Shown in pieces: positions 24,663 through 38,100 of a stretch of DNA of 64,000 nucleotides; the stretch's first letter is position 1; every line of letters begins with the position of its first letter. Position numbers and translations under genes: made by a program. The notes beneath the pieces were generated by a model. It did not search any database and was not told the origin of the DNA. It worked only from the letters and a program-made list of their open reading frames with translations. The DNA is from Erpobdella octoculata. Its lineage: Eukaryota; Annelida; Clitellata; Hirudinida; Erpobdellidae. The stretch covers positions 16,579,717 through 16,643,716 of the forward strand of contig OZ022240.1 in the NCBI GenBank assembly GCA_963978895.1, in the 5' to 3' direction.

Positions 24663-24860
24663 TCAATGAGAAGATTTTTTCAAAATGGTTTTTAAATCAA
24701 AGTTCTGTAAGGATGACGACGACGACAATGATGATGATAATGATCGTTTAGCCTTTTGTGCAGGTGTGTTTGTTGATATATGCCCCTTTTTGCAAGCCTG
24801 AAATAACAATGCATTTAATTCTTCATGCAAGGCATTAAGGATACTTTTTCTGGCAGGCAA
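24663..24860 (-). CDS. Possible terminal exon of a minus-strand gene, unknown
   Basis: On the minus strand a GTTGCCTGCCAG acceptor near 24860 opens a frame reading KSILNALHEELNALLFQACK, a Ser-rich stretch and FDLKTILKKSSH before a stop. An amphipathic start, a low-complexity Ser run and a basic end look protein-like and are less AT-driven than their surroundings. No upstream exons are found, because 24.9-26.1 kb is transposon debris. Could be a relic or chance. Confidence 0.25.
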   Translation of the reverse strand: MPARKSILNALHEELNALLFQACKKGHISTNTPAQKAKRSLSSSLSSSSSLQNFDLKTILKKSSH

Positions 24861-25013
24861 CAGTTATACTTTAATTCTTGAATCTTATCATGGTTTGACG
24901 GAGCTTATATGGAACTAGGTTTTGATTTTTTGATAGCTGCTATACTTTTTAAACGTTCAACCATTAGGTGATTTTTTTAGATAATTGAAATATGTATGTT
25001 TATCAGGGACGGA

Positions 25014-25500
25014 TCTAGGGGGATGCATCTCCCCACCAGAGTATCAATGAAAATTATTTTGGGTAGAATACCCGGTTTTTTGGAAAATGACCAGGGTTGT
25101 TTACAATATCCATAAATTGTATTGACAATATCAATCCCAATAGGCACATGAAAAAGTATTGACCATACCAATATCAATACCAGCTTTAAAAAAATATTGT
25201 TAGTATTAGGGCTGTGCCGGTATGGTTTTTTGCCGGTACCAGTACCGGTATTTCCGAAAAAAAACCGGTGCCGGTATAATGTCGAAAGCCTGAAAATGGT
25301 CAGAAACAGTGTTTGAAATTGCGTTAGTGTTACCAGAGATGTAGTACTTGGTACTCTTACTAGTCGTACTCATACTGAAGTACAACTCGGACTCGTATTC
25401 GAAGTCTTGGTACTCGTACTCGTTATTCCACTCAGTACTGAGTAGCAGAGATGTAGTATGTGATACTCGTACTCGAGTAAAACTCAAGTACCGTACTTTT
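25014..25500. mobile_element. Stack of truncated hAT-like termini
   Basis: Four typical hAT-like ends follow each other: CAGGGACGGATCTAGGGGG (25018), TAGGGCTGTGCCGGTATGG (25208) with GCCGGTACC repeats, CAGAGATGTAGTACTT (25335) with GGTACTCGTACTCG repeats, and CAGAGATGTAGTATGT (25446). None has a partner end in range, so these are fragments of nested or truncated elements rather than complete insertions. Confidence 0.55.
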
Positions 25501-25920
25501 TTTTCTAAATCAATGCATATCTCGAAAACTAAAAATGAGATTTTGAAATTTGGTAGCTAGATTTTTCTTTAAAAAAAATACGTGTTTCACCATTTTTTGA
25601 AAATTTAGTTTCCAGGACCTCAAATGTGGGGTGGAAAAAGAGTTATCTGTGTTTTTAAGTAACTGCTACTCAAAAACTGTAGATGCTGCAAATGTAAAAA
25701 TTTGTATTTAGTATCTACTCAAAAAATGAAAAAATACGTGTTTCACCATTTTTTGAAAATTTGGTTTCCAGCACCTCAAATGTGGGGTGGAAAATAGGGT
25801 TATTTGTTTTTTAATGTAACTGCTACTCAAAACATGTAAGTGCTACTGATGTAAAAAATAGTATTTATTATCCACTCAAAAAATAAAGATTTACGTGTTT
25901 CACCATTTCTTGCAAAGTTG
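25500..25920. mobile_element. Fragment of Helitron family B (158-bp repeats)
   Basis: About 2.5 copies of the repeat containing TACGTGTTTCACCATTTTTT, GGACCTCAAATGTGGGGTGG and GTAACTGCTACTCAAAAACT, the same unit as at 39.98-41.24 kb. Neither Helitron end is present. A hAT-like end interrupts it on the right. Confidence 0.8.
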
Positions 25921-25928
25921 GTTTCTGG

Positions 25929-26060
25929 CAGGCCCGTAGACAGGATTTAATGAGTGGGGGCTATGAAAATTAGTAGGGGGGCTACTACTGACGAACAAGG
26001 GCACCGAAGAAGCCTGAGCGCGAGCGCCGAAGGTGCGAAGCCCCTCGCAATAAGGAGATT
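25929..26060. mobile_element. hAT-like terminus (CAGGCCCGTAGACAGGAT)
   Basis: CAGGCCCGTAGACAGGATTT followed by a G-run and a GC-rich GAAGGTGCGAAGCCCC block is a typical non-autonomous hAT end. Its partner end is not found. 26060-26590 is AT-rich with nothing further to report. Confidence 0.5.
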
Positions 26061-26609
26061 CGCCAAAGCATTTTGTAGCATTAGACACAAAATGGCATCC
26101 AATTTTGGATATCCTGTTATGTGATTTTAGATTTTCTAAGAGTTGCAATATTGCTGCTCGTAATAGCAAAAATTAACAATTTTCACAGGCAATTTTGTCA
26201 AATAACAGTATGCTTGTTGTTATCCACAATCTTGATTTTTGATGTGTGCATGGCACACCACTGGGATGACAGCACTGAATCAAATTGTCCAAATTTAATT
26301 ATTGATTAAGACAACCGTTATAGTCCACAATACAATAACTTGCTTATTATATTTTGGATAAAAACTTGTACATCTGTATCAAATGCCAAGAAATCAATTA
26401 TATAAAATCGGATTTAAATATTTGTTTTGACAAAGATCAAACCACATTATAATAAAATTTACTATTTAGTTTACCTTCTCATTTTATGTTACTAAACATC
26501 CATTCATGTGTTACACATACAACTTGTCATCAGTTTCTAAACAATCTAGATAGAAGATTAGATTATATATCAAGTCTATCATTAAACTTATCTATATATA
26601 TAAAAATGA

Positions 26610-27882
<1,273 letters not shown>

Positions 27883-27937
27883 GAATCGGATCTAGGGGGA
27901 TGGTCAACTGAGAGCAAAAAAATGACCGGGAAAGCGA

Positions 27938-28037
27938 CATGTATGTATGTATGTATGTATGTATGTATGTATGTATGTATGTATGTATGTATGTGTGTAT
28001 GTTACTATGTATGTATGTATGTATGTATGTATGTATG

Positions 28038-28068
<31 letters not shown>

Positions 28069-28261
28069 GTATGTATGTATGTATGTATGTATGTATGTAT
28101 GTATGTATGTATGTATGTATGTATGTATGTATGTATGTATGTATGTATGTATGTATGTATGTATGTATGTATGTATGTATGTATGTATGTATGTATGTAT
28201 GAATGTATGTATGTATGTATGTATGTATGTATGTATGTATGTATGTATGTATGTATGTATG

Positions 28262-28292
<31 letters not shown>

Positions 28293-28363
28293 GTATGTAT
28301 GTATGTATGTATGTATGTATGTATGTATGTATGTATGTATGTATGTATGTATGTATGTATGTA
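27938..28363. repeat. (GTAT)n microsatellite
   Basis: About 425 bp of GTAT with rare single-base variants. It is bracketed by two copies of GAATCGGATCTAGGGGG (27883 and 28364), indicating duplication of the minisatellite-microsatellite junction. Confidence 0.96.
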
Positions 28364-28551
28364 GAATCGGATCTAGGGGGGAACTGAGAGCGAAAAAATG
28401 AGCGGGAAAGCGACAGGGAACGGATAACGACCGGGAGCGGGAGCGCAAGCGGGAAGGAAACGGGAGCGAAAAAGAAACGCATTAGGTAAACCTCTAAAAA
28501 CCCCGGGCAACGCCTGGGTGCCCCCGATAGTATATATAAATAAATAAATTT

Positions 28552-29282
<731 letters not shown>

Positions 29283-29289
29283 TTCTACC

Positions 29290-29440
29290 CTGCCTTGAGA
29301 CGCCGTTTTTAGCTGTTAGTTACCTCGTTTAAAGGCGACGTGCCTTGAGACGCCGAATAGTTGCCGTGAGACGCCGTTTTTCTGCCTTGAGACGCCGTTT
29401 TTGCTTTGAGACGCCGTTTTTGCTTTGAGACGAACTATTG
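29290..29440. repeat. ~20-bp minisatellite (TGCCTTGAGACGCCGTTTTT)
   Basis: About six irregular copies with a GAGACGCC core. Its GC-rich units stand out from AT-rich flanks. Arg/Lys-rich minus-strand frames are translation of the repeat. 29440-29990 has nothing else visible. Confidence 0.85.
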
Positions 29441-30391
29441 GCATTTCCTGGTTTTGATGCGCGCTTAATTAAACGAGTTCGCTTGTCCAAATTAGTTTTT
29501 AAATAAAACAAAAAAAATAAATCTATTGAAAAAAGATATTTATAAAGAAAATAATTTCCGTGTAGTTTCTCCTATGTTTTTGGATTTAATTATCTATATA
29601 CGTAGCTATAATCTTTCCGATAAAGGTTTAAAAATTCATTTTCAGACATTCTGAACTAGGTTTTTTTTACAATAAATTGCTTCAATTTTGTTTTCAAGGG
29701 GAAATACTGAAATCTTCAAACGTAAGATTTACTGACAAGGCTCTTGTGAGCATATTTGTATCCCTAAGAACTTTGGTGCAGCCCTCACCTTGGCCTTGCT
29801 TAACTTGCAGATGAAGAATGTAGCATACATGTCATCTTATATCTTTCGCCGGGATTGAAATAATTAATACTGGCCTTTTTCACCACTTTCCTGTTTCTTG
29901 GGTTAAAATGAACGTTTACCTATAAAACACTTAGAAGAATGACACATCAAGACGCCCAAATTATTAAATTTATAGTAATTAGTTTTGCGTGGTGAGATCA
30001 TGCACATCTCGCATATTTAACTTAACTTACCATATTCCCGCATTCTCAAAGCCCGCCTTTAGTCATTTTAGCTTGACAAATTTGCTGTTAGGTTTTCAGT
30101 TTGTTAGTTTGATAGAAATAATGTCTCGTACGTTCTTGAGTGAAATTTTGGAAAGTGAAGTGATAGAGGTAAGTATTTTTAACTTAATGTTTGGTTGTTC
30201 TTGGACGCCGATGGCGCCTGTTAAAAATTTATAAATGAAATCTAAAATTCAATTTATTTATGATTTAAACATAAATTTTTAGTAAAAAATTTGTCTCTAC
30301 CGCTGGGAATTACATCTTTAACTTCTAACATTTTTCTCTAAGAAATACCACCATGGTTTCCTTGGTAACAAAATCTATAGCAAGCTCCTTC

Positions 30392-30611
30392 GGATCATTT
30401 GGCTTCTGTTGACAAGTAATTACAGTTCACCTTTTAAAAGTGTTGAGCTTAATCGTTATTTAATTTAAAATCCTAATTGAAGCATTCACTTAACACTTTC
30501 AGCTCTTTCGTTCTAATGTGGCAGGTTTTGCCTGCTCGTTTTGGCCAGCAAGCTACTTCCACTCATTTGGCTTCTGTTGTCAAGTAATTACAGTTCACCT
30601 TTTAAAAGTGT
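30392..30611. repeat. Pair of ~50-bp direct repeats in the intron
   Basis: TCATTTGGCTTCTGTTG.CAAG followed by TAATTACAGTTCACCTTTTA occurs at 30398-30445 and 30557-30608. Role unknown. Confidence 0.8.
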
Positions 30612-30628
30612 TTACCCTAAAAATCTTA

Positions 30629-31347
30629 GGTAATCATGTACAATAGGTCCAGTAGTTATTTTCGGTGTTTTTAATTATTTTCCCGCAATAATAATTATAT
30701 ATTTGTAATCACAATAATAACTCCAATTTAATGATCCAAGCAGTTTATTAATTTTTGATAATAAAATTTTCTCGGAAAACTCACGAAACGCGCAAGAGAA
30801 CAGCAACAAAAACTATGAATAGCGAAGTCAAACAGAAATTACTATTTATAGCGCAGACAAGAAATACTTACAGCGCTTAAAAAAATATTATTAGCAAAAG
30901 TAACACAAGAAATAGTAATCACGCAGTCAAAATAACATTATTTGCAAAAAAAATTTAAGTTTATTCAAGTCCGAACTGTTCTTCATAGAATGTTAAACGC
31001 GATAGTTTTCAATTAAGGCATACAAATTAATTCATACTTTTTTTTAAAAATAAGTAATTTTTTTTTAAATTGTTTTATAAAAACTCGCACAATAAATTTA
31101 TTTGACAACTAATTTATTTGACATTTCATTTCGCTTCGCCTTTAGTTAGTTTTACTGTTTATGAACCTAGTTTTTCCTACTACCTGGCGGTTTTCTGTCA
31201 TTAACTTCTTCTTTAATTATATTTTCAAGACATTATTTGGATCATCCGATTGGTAATTTTATTCTGTTTCTAATTATATTAATTTTATATTAAAAAAATA
31301 ATTAAAAACACCGAAAATAACTACTGGACCTATTGTACATGATTACC
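30629..31347. mobile_element. 719-bp DNA transposon without ORF, 8-bp target duplication
   Basis: The ends GGTAATCATGTACAATAGGT and its inverse extend as inverted repeats of about 50 bp (to TTTTCGGTGTTTTTAATTA). AAATCTTA is duplicated exactly at 30621-30628 and 31348-31355. Eight-base duplications fit hAT, P or Merlin superfamilies; the GG start is not typical of hAT. Inserted in the intron of the zinc-finger gene. Confidence 0.88.
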
Positions 31348-32199
31348 AAATCTTAAATAAAGCATTTACTTAAAACTTTTAGAGCTCTCTCGTTCCAAAT
31401 TCAGAGTCGGCATCTTTGCCATTGGTGAGCTAATTTATTTTTGTATGTTTTATGGCTAGACTGCAATTAATAAAAATTGTTATAAAGAAGTTGTCAACTG
31501 CATCAAAATTTATTATATATGGCAAAACCACCAATATTACAACATTAAGCCAAAATTGAATAAATACCTGTGACAAACATAATATATAGACTCTCATCAA
31601 TCAGAATTATTTTTACAGGTAAAACAACGGAAAAAATTTGAGTGTCCGCTGTGCCACAAATTTTTTTCTAAGTTGCCTCCTCACTTGCGCAGCAAAAAAC
31701 ACAAGGTCGAAAATCCCATTGCTCCGGTAACTTCCCCAGCCGACTACAAAAGACGGAAGACTGGGAATACAAAAGATAGGAAAACGTGCAAATTTTGCAA
31801 TGTGAATGTAATCAGAATGGATATGCATGTTAAACTTTGTCATTCCGAAAATATTTATAATGATCTGAATGTTAATAACTAATAACATAGATTCTAATGT
31901 AACTGAAATTAATGCATGTAACCCTCTAACTCTGCACCCTAATAATGACAATTTTTTAAAAATAACTGGCCCTAGCAAAAAATTAACTATTGATAAAAAA
32001 AGTTGTAAGATATCATGACTTTTGGTGTATGCAGGATAAAATTGTCGAAAGGAATACAGGTAGGTGCTATCGATGAAGGTTTAACTTGTCGGACTCCTCG
32101 ACCATTTACTATAACTAATTTACATTTAAGAAACAAAGGATTAAAATACTTCTCTTCTACATTTTCAATATTTAATTTATCTTAAGACGATCTACAGTT

Positions 32200-33517
32200 T
32201 TGTACAGTTTTTTCTTTCAGCTTCCCGTGTAAGCGATTTTGTACATTTTATTTTCTTTCAGCTTTCCGTGTAAGCGATTTTGTACATTTCATTTTCTTTC
32301 AGCTTCCCGTGTAAGCGATTTTGTACATTTGATCTTCTTTCAACTTTCTGTGTAATCATTTTTGTACATTTCATTTTCTTTCAGCCTCCAGTGTAAGCGA
32401 TTTTGTACATTTCAATTTCTTTCAGCTTTCCGTTTAAGCGCTTTTGTACATTTCATTTTCTTTCAGTTTCCCGTGTAATCTTTTTTGTACATTTTATCTT
32501 CTTTCAGCTTTCCGTCTAATCGATTTTGTACATTTTATTTTCTTTCAGCTTTCCGTGTAAGCGATTTTATACATTTCATTTTCTTTCAGATTCCCATGTA
32601 AGCGATTTTGTACATTTTATCTTCTTTCAGCTTTCCGTGTAATCGTTTTTGTACATTTTATTCTCTTTCAGCTTCCTGTGTAAGCGCTTTTGTACATTTC
32701 AATTTCTTTCAGCTTTCCATGTAAGAGATTTTGCACATTTCATTTTCTTTCAGTTTCCCGTGTAAGCGATTTTGTACATTTTATCTTCTTTCAGCTTTCC
32801 GTCTAATCGTTTTTGTACATTTCATTTTCTTTCAGTTTCCCGTGTAAGCGATTTTGTACATTTTATCTTCTTTCAGCTTTCCGTGTAATCGTTTTTGTAC
32901 ATTTCATTTTCTTTCAGCTTCCAGTGTAAGCGCTTTTGTACATTTCAATTTCTTTCAGCTTCCCGTGTAAGCGATTTTGTACATTTTATCTTCTTTCAAC
33001 TTTCTGTGTAATCATTTTTGTACATTTCATTTTCTTTCAGCCTCCAGTGTAAGCGATTTTGTACATTTCAATTTCTTTCAGCTTTCCGTGTAAGCGCTTT
33101 TGTACATTTCATTTTCTTTCAGTTTCCCGTGTAATCGTTTTTGTACATTTTATCTTCTTTCAGCTTTCCGTCTAATCGATTTTGTACATTTCATTTTCTT
33201 TCAGTTTCCCGTGTAAGCGATTTTGTACATTTCATTTTCTTTCAGCTTCCCGTGTAAGCGATTTTGTACATTTTATCTTCTTTCAACTTTCCGTGTAATC
33301 GTTTTTGTACATTTCATTTTCTTTCAGCTTCCAGTGTAAGCGCTTTTGTACATTTAATTTCTTTCAGCTTCCCGTGTAAGCGCTTTTGTACATTTAATTT
33401 CTTTCAGCTTCCCGTGTAAGCGATTTTGTACATTTTATTTTCTTTCAACTTCCTGTTTAATTGTTTTTGTACATTTCATTTTCTTTCAGTTTCCCGTGTA
33501 AGCTTTTTGTACATTTT
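32200..33517. repeat. 41-bp minisatellite, ~32 copies, with splice-like motifs
   Basis: The consensus contains TTTTCTTTCAG, CTTCCCGT, GTAAGCGATTTTGTACATTT. The first block resembles a polypyrimidine tract with a 3' splice site and GTAAG a 5' splice site, so every unit presents an acceptor, 8 bases, and a donor. Two unit types (GTAAGCGATTTT and GTAATCGTTTTT) alternate in much of the array, giving an 82-bp higher-order period. It begins about 110 bases after the zinc-finger gene. No ORF. Confidence 0.95.
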
Positions 33518-33539
33518 TTATGTTGTTTAATTTTTTATT

Positions 33540-35109
33540 GCATATAAATTACTTTTTCTTTCATCTTGTTCAAGTTTTGCATGTAAACCTTTTTTTTGGT
33601 CATGTGTTGCTTTTGTACATTTTGTTTCAACATACTGTTAGTTTTTACATTTTTGAAATAATTTAATTTCAATATTGTTTGACTTATTTCCCTGGTATGT
33701 GCAAGATTGTGAAAAGTTGAAAATTGTGGCACATAGGTTAAATTCAAAGCTAGAAACTTGGGTGAGAATAAGATGCTGTCAAAATTATGGGAAAAGTATA
33801 AGAAAAAAAATCAAAAGATGGTAATGTAAAATATCATTTTTTTCACTTCAGCAAATATACTATAAAACTGTCACAAAGTTTTTGAACTAATTCTTATAAT
33901 ACCTGCTCTTTCTCAATTCCAGAACCACTAAAGATAACTTTAAATTCTCATCAAAAATGTTATCAATCACAAATTGCTGTGATTCAATTGTCTAAGACAC
34001 ATTATCATCTAATTATTTTAATTTACAATAAATCTAAATTATTTTAAATCATAGTATTTTATTTCCCTTATCATGTTAATCTTAGTTTGTCTTCTATCAC
34101 TAATTCATCATATCAGTTACTAAGTCTAAGTAGTTTCATCATTTTCAATCACCAGTAACCATCATTAAATTAAGTTATAAATTATTTATCACCATAATAT
34201 ACCGTGACATCCTCGATACAAACAATCATGTGTTCTTGTCTTATAATCTCTCACCTTTTCATCAACTTTCTTTATTAAGATCTCATTTTCGACCAATGGT
34301 GAACAAAACACAAATGCTTTTAAATAAAATTTTTATGTCCTTAGGACTACACTACTACACTTACACTAGACTAGACTAGACTACTATAGATTGTGTCACT
34401 AGGTCCTTATGTATGTCTTTTTCAAGTTTTTCAAAGTAGTCACTAGTACTGACTAGTCTAGTTTCTAGTTGACTAGTAGTGACTAGTAGTCCATGTCTCA
34501 TCTTTCCAGGTACCGGGAGGGTTGTTACACCAAAAAGTTATTGAATTCAATAAAACAACTTGCTCTTTAAATTTTACTTTAAAACTTGTTAAAAAACTCT
34601 TTTAAGTGGGGTTTAAAGTTTAACGGAACAATTTTTCCGATAAAAATATATTATATTGCAAGCAACTATTGACTTATCATACGTATATAAGCACGTGATA
34701 TTTTATAACGAATCAGAAGCCAAAAATCGACATTATTAACATAAAGTTTATAAATAGACAGAAGGGTGTATCTCTGAAATCTTAATTAATTTTTAATTTT
34801 CATAATTTTATTGGAAACCATCATAATTCTTAAAATGTGAGATATTTGCGCGCTACAATTTTTAAATTTTCAAAAAAATTGTTTACAGGAGTTTCTTCTA
34901 ATATCTCTTTAAATAGATAAAATTGATCTATCATTTTAAGTACAAACAATTTAATTTGATGGATAGCTTAACTCTCTAAAGAAAAACTTTTTTTGTCAAA
35001 ATTTATTAATTATACCTTAAATGAAAAGGTTTTTATTTAGCACTAGTCGTGCAACTATAAAGTTAAAACTTTAAATACTCATTCAGAAAAAGCTAGGTTG
35101 AAAAAATAT
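33540..35109. other. AT-rich spacer, no gene seen
   Basis: No supported gene. The only local feature is a cluster of CTAGACTAG / CACTAGT / GACTAGT words at 34345-34495, which may be the end of an unidentified element. Confidence 0.5.
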
Positions 35110-35117
35110 AAAATTTG

Positions 35118-38100
35118 TGTTGTGTATTGAACTATTCATAAGATCTTTGTATTATTATCTATGCGACGCGGAAGTTGATTGTCCGGGTTTTTTCCTTTTG
35201 TTCTCAGTTGGTTATCGTGTGTACTAGTTCAGTGACAATCTCTTTTTCTTATATTAAACTAAGTAATGCTATAACAATTATCGTATTTGTGTTTTCGTTT
35301 AAACAACACAAAATTGGCGACGAGGATGGGATTGAAAAAGATACTTTGCAGAAAATCGAAACTTTCAACCCAGGGCGATAATTGTGCAAGCTGCGAGAAC
35401 TGATCAGAAATTAATTCAAAATTTCTCAAGTTTGTATTAATCCACAAGAACAAACGATTGTGATCAAGATGACCGCTACAAACAATCTCCAACCATTCGA
35501 TGTCTCAAATCCGACGAATTGGGATATCTATGCTGAACAGTTGGAGTATCATTGCATTGCCAATAATATTGTCGATGAACAAAGAAAAAGGGCCGTTTTG
35601 TTAGCTGCGATGGGAACAGCTACTTTCAAGATTGTCAAATCACTCGTGTCACCAGAACCGCTGACTTCAAAAACGTTTGAAGAACTCGTCCAAATGCTGA
35701 GACAGCATTTCGTTCCACAAACGTCAGTCATTTTTAAAAGACACTTGTTTCAGCGTCGTGTCCAACAGAAAGATGAGTCAGTGACAAGCTATCTGACCGA
35801 GCTGAAGCGTCTGTCCGAAGATTGTGAATTTGGAACCACGTTGAACGAACGACTTCGAGATCAACTGGTGAGTGGCCTCACAATCGAAGGCATACAAAGA
35901 CAACTACTCTCGGAGACAACGCTCACATTTGACGAGACGGTGAAAAAGGCACTTGCGGGAGAAGCTGCTACAGCTCAGGTACGTGAACTACAGACCCAGT
36001 TTTCAGCTCCTCCGACCACCTACAAGGTACATCACCAGAAAGAAACGACAGTACAGAAGGGCAGTTCTTGCATCGGTTGTGGGGGTAGCCACAAGCGTGA
36101 ACAATGCAAGTTTAAAAATGCAGAATGCCACATGTGTCACAAAAAAGGACATATTGCAAAAGTATGCCGAAGTAAACCAGTGGCTACACATCAACTAGAC
36201 TCACACTCTGAATTCTCCATTCATAATCTAAATCGACCAAAACAACAGAAGTTAAAGGTCATAGTTCATCTCGATGGTCAGCCTTGCACCATGGAAATTG
36301 ACAGTGGATCATCATACTCTGTGATATCGCACCAAACCTTCAAACAGCTATGGAAGAACTCTGCTCCACTCATCAGGAAAGTAACAAACTTACCATTAAC
36401 AGATTTTCAAGCACGAGTAATTCCGCTGAATGGCTACTGTGATGTAGACGTAATATACAAGCAGCGAAGAGCCAAGTTGCAACTCATCATCACAAAAGAG
36501 CATTGTGCAAGTCTGCTTGGATATGATTGGTTTCCCAGCTTAGGATTTGAAATATCAGGAATAAATCAGCTCCAAGAAACATCAATTTCCCAGTTGATCG
36601 ATGAATTCAGTGATGTGTTTTCAGAGACTTTAGGCACGTACAGGGGACCACCTGTTTCTCTACCAGTAGATCCAAACACGACTCCATTTCGTTTCAAAGC
36701 CCGAAATGTTCCATTAGCTATCCGTGCTAAAAAAGAAGACGAAATTGATCGCCTCACGAAAGAAGGGGTTTGGGAGCCGATCAACAATCCAAGATGGTCA
36801 ACACCTGTGGTGCCAATAATTAAATCAACAGATGTCCATTTTTTAGATGATCTCCCATCACCACCCTTGATAGCTTCAGAAGTGGCACAACTCACGCGAC
36901 GTGATCCTGAGCTATCCAGAGTCTTCACTTGGGTGGAAAGGGGATGGCCACAGAAACCAGAAGCACAGTTCCATCCTTACTCAGTAAAGCAGCATGAGCT
37001 TTCTATACACAAGCACTGCTTACTCTGGGGCAGTAGGGTGGTAATACCAGCAAAGGGACGTAAACGTGTGCTGGACGAACTCCACATCGCTCACCCAGGC
37101 ATCGTACGAATGAAAAGTTTAGCACGTTCTTATGTGTGGTGGCCTGGCATAGATAAAGATATTGAAAGCTTTGTTTCTACATGTGAAACCTGCCAGAGAC
37201 ATCAACATGCACCACCGCACGCTCCCACCCACCCATGGGAAATTCCTAGACGACCGTGGTCTAGAATCCACATCGATTTTGCCGGACCTTTCCAAGGCCA
37301 GAATTTTCTTATTATTGTAGACGCTTACTCCAAATGGATTGATGTTGCGCACATGAAAACAACAACAGCTGAAAGCACACTAACAGTTCTCCGAAGAGTG
37401 TTTGCCACGCATGGACTGCCAGACTCCATTGTGTCCGACAACGGACCACAATTCACGTCCAATGAGTTCCAGGAGTTCTGCAAAAGAAACTTGATACAAT
37501 CCATATTAGTATCTCCTTACCATGCTGCTAGCAACGGCCAAGCTGAGAGAACTGTCCAGACGACAAAGAACAGTCTTAAAAAGATTATCACAGGAAATTG
37601 GCATCACCGATTGTCAGTTTTCTTGCTAAATTCGCACATTACTCCATCAACGGCAACAGGATCAAGTCCAGCAGAATTACTCATGAGCAGAAGACTAAGA
37701 ACATGTCTTGATCATTTGCACCCTGACCACTGCAGAGACAAACAGTTGCAACAGGATAAGCAGATGGCCGAAATCATAACTAACAAGGTAAGGCAATTTC
37801 AGCCCAATGATCCTGTCTTCATCAGAAGTTATGGTCCAAGGTCTGAATGGATTCCTGCAACCATAGAGGAGCCAACAGGACCAGTCTCGTACTCAGCAAA
37901 AACTCCAGATGGTAAGCAGATGAAACGACATATTGATCTTATCCGGAAGCGCACCGTACAGCACCAGGACAATTCATCAGATGTTCAACCTGAGGTAGTC
38001 CTACCAAAAGAACCAGATGATATTCCAGCAGCAGTCGCAGATGTTCCACATGAGGCGAACCTACCAAAAGAACCAGATGTCCAACCAAGGAGAATCATCA

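Larger units (their letters stand above)
30121..32090 (+). pseudogene. Spliced C2H2 zinc-finger gene, probably decayed
   Basis: Exon 1 (30121-30168) reads MSRTFLSEILESEVIE and ends at a perfect GAG|GTAAGT donor. The acceptor TTTTTACAG at 31618 opens exon 2 in the same phase: VKQRKKFECPLCHKFFSKLP with one C2H2 finger (C-x2-C-x9-H-x5-H) and a second (CKFCNVNVIRMDMHVKLCH). The frame stops at 31882, but similar-looking coding text continues in other frames (ACNPLTLHPNNDNFLKITGP to about 31990, then VVRYHDFWCMQDKIVERNTG to about 32060), implying two single-base frameshifts, the second at an A7 run. I do not recognise the family; paired fingers with an x9 spacing occur in some recombinase-related invertebrate genes, which is only a suggestion. 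Confidence 0.5.

Noticed and set aside
25348..25560. Tyr/Ser-rich ORF around GTACTCGTACTCG
   Set aside because: It reflects the TACTCG repeats of hAT-like termini and is not conserved with any neighbour.
32200..33517. CRISPR array
   Set aside because: The array has regular 41-bp units but no unique spacers; the whole unit is repeated. The genome is eukaryotic. It is a minisatellite.
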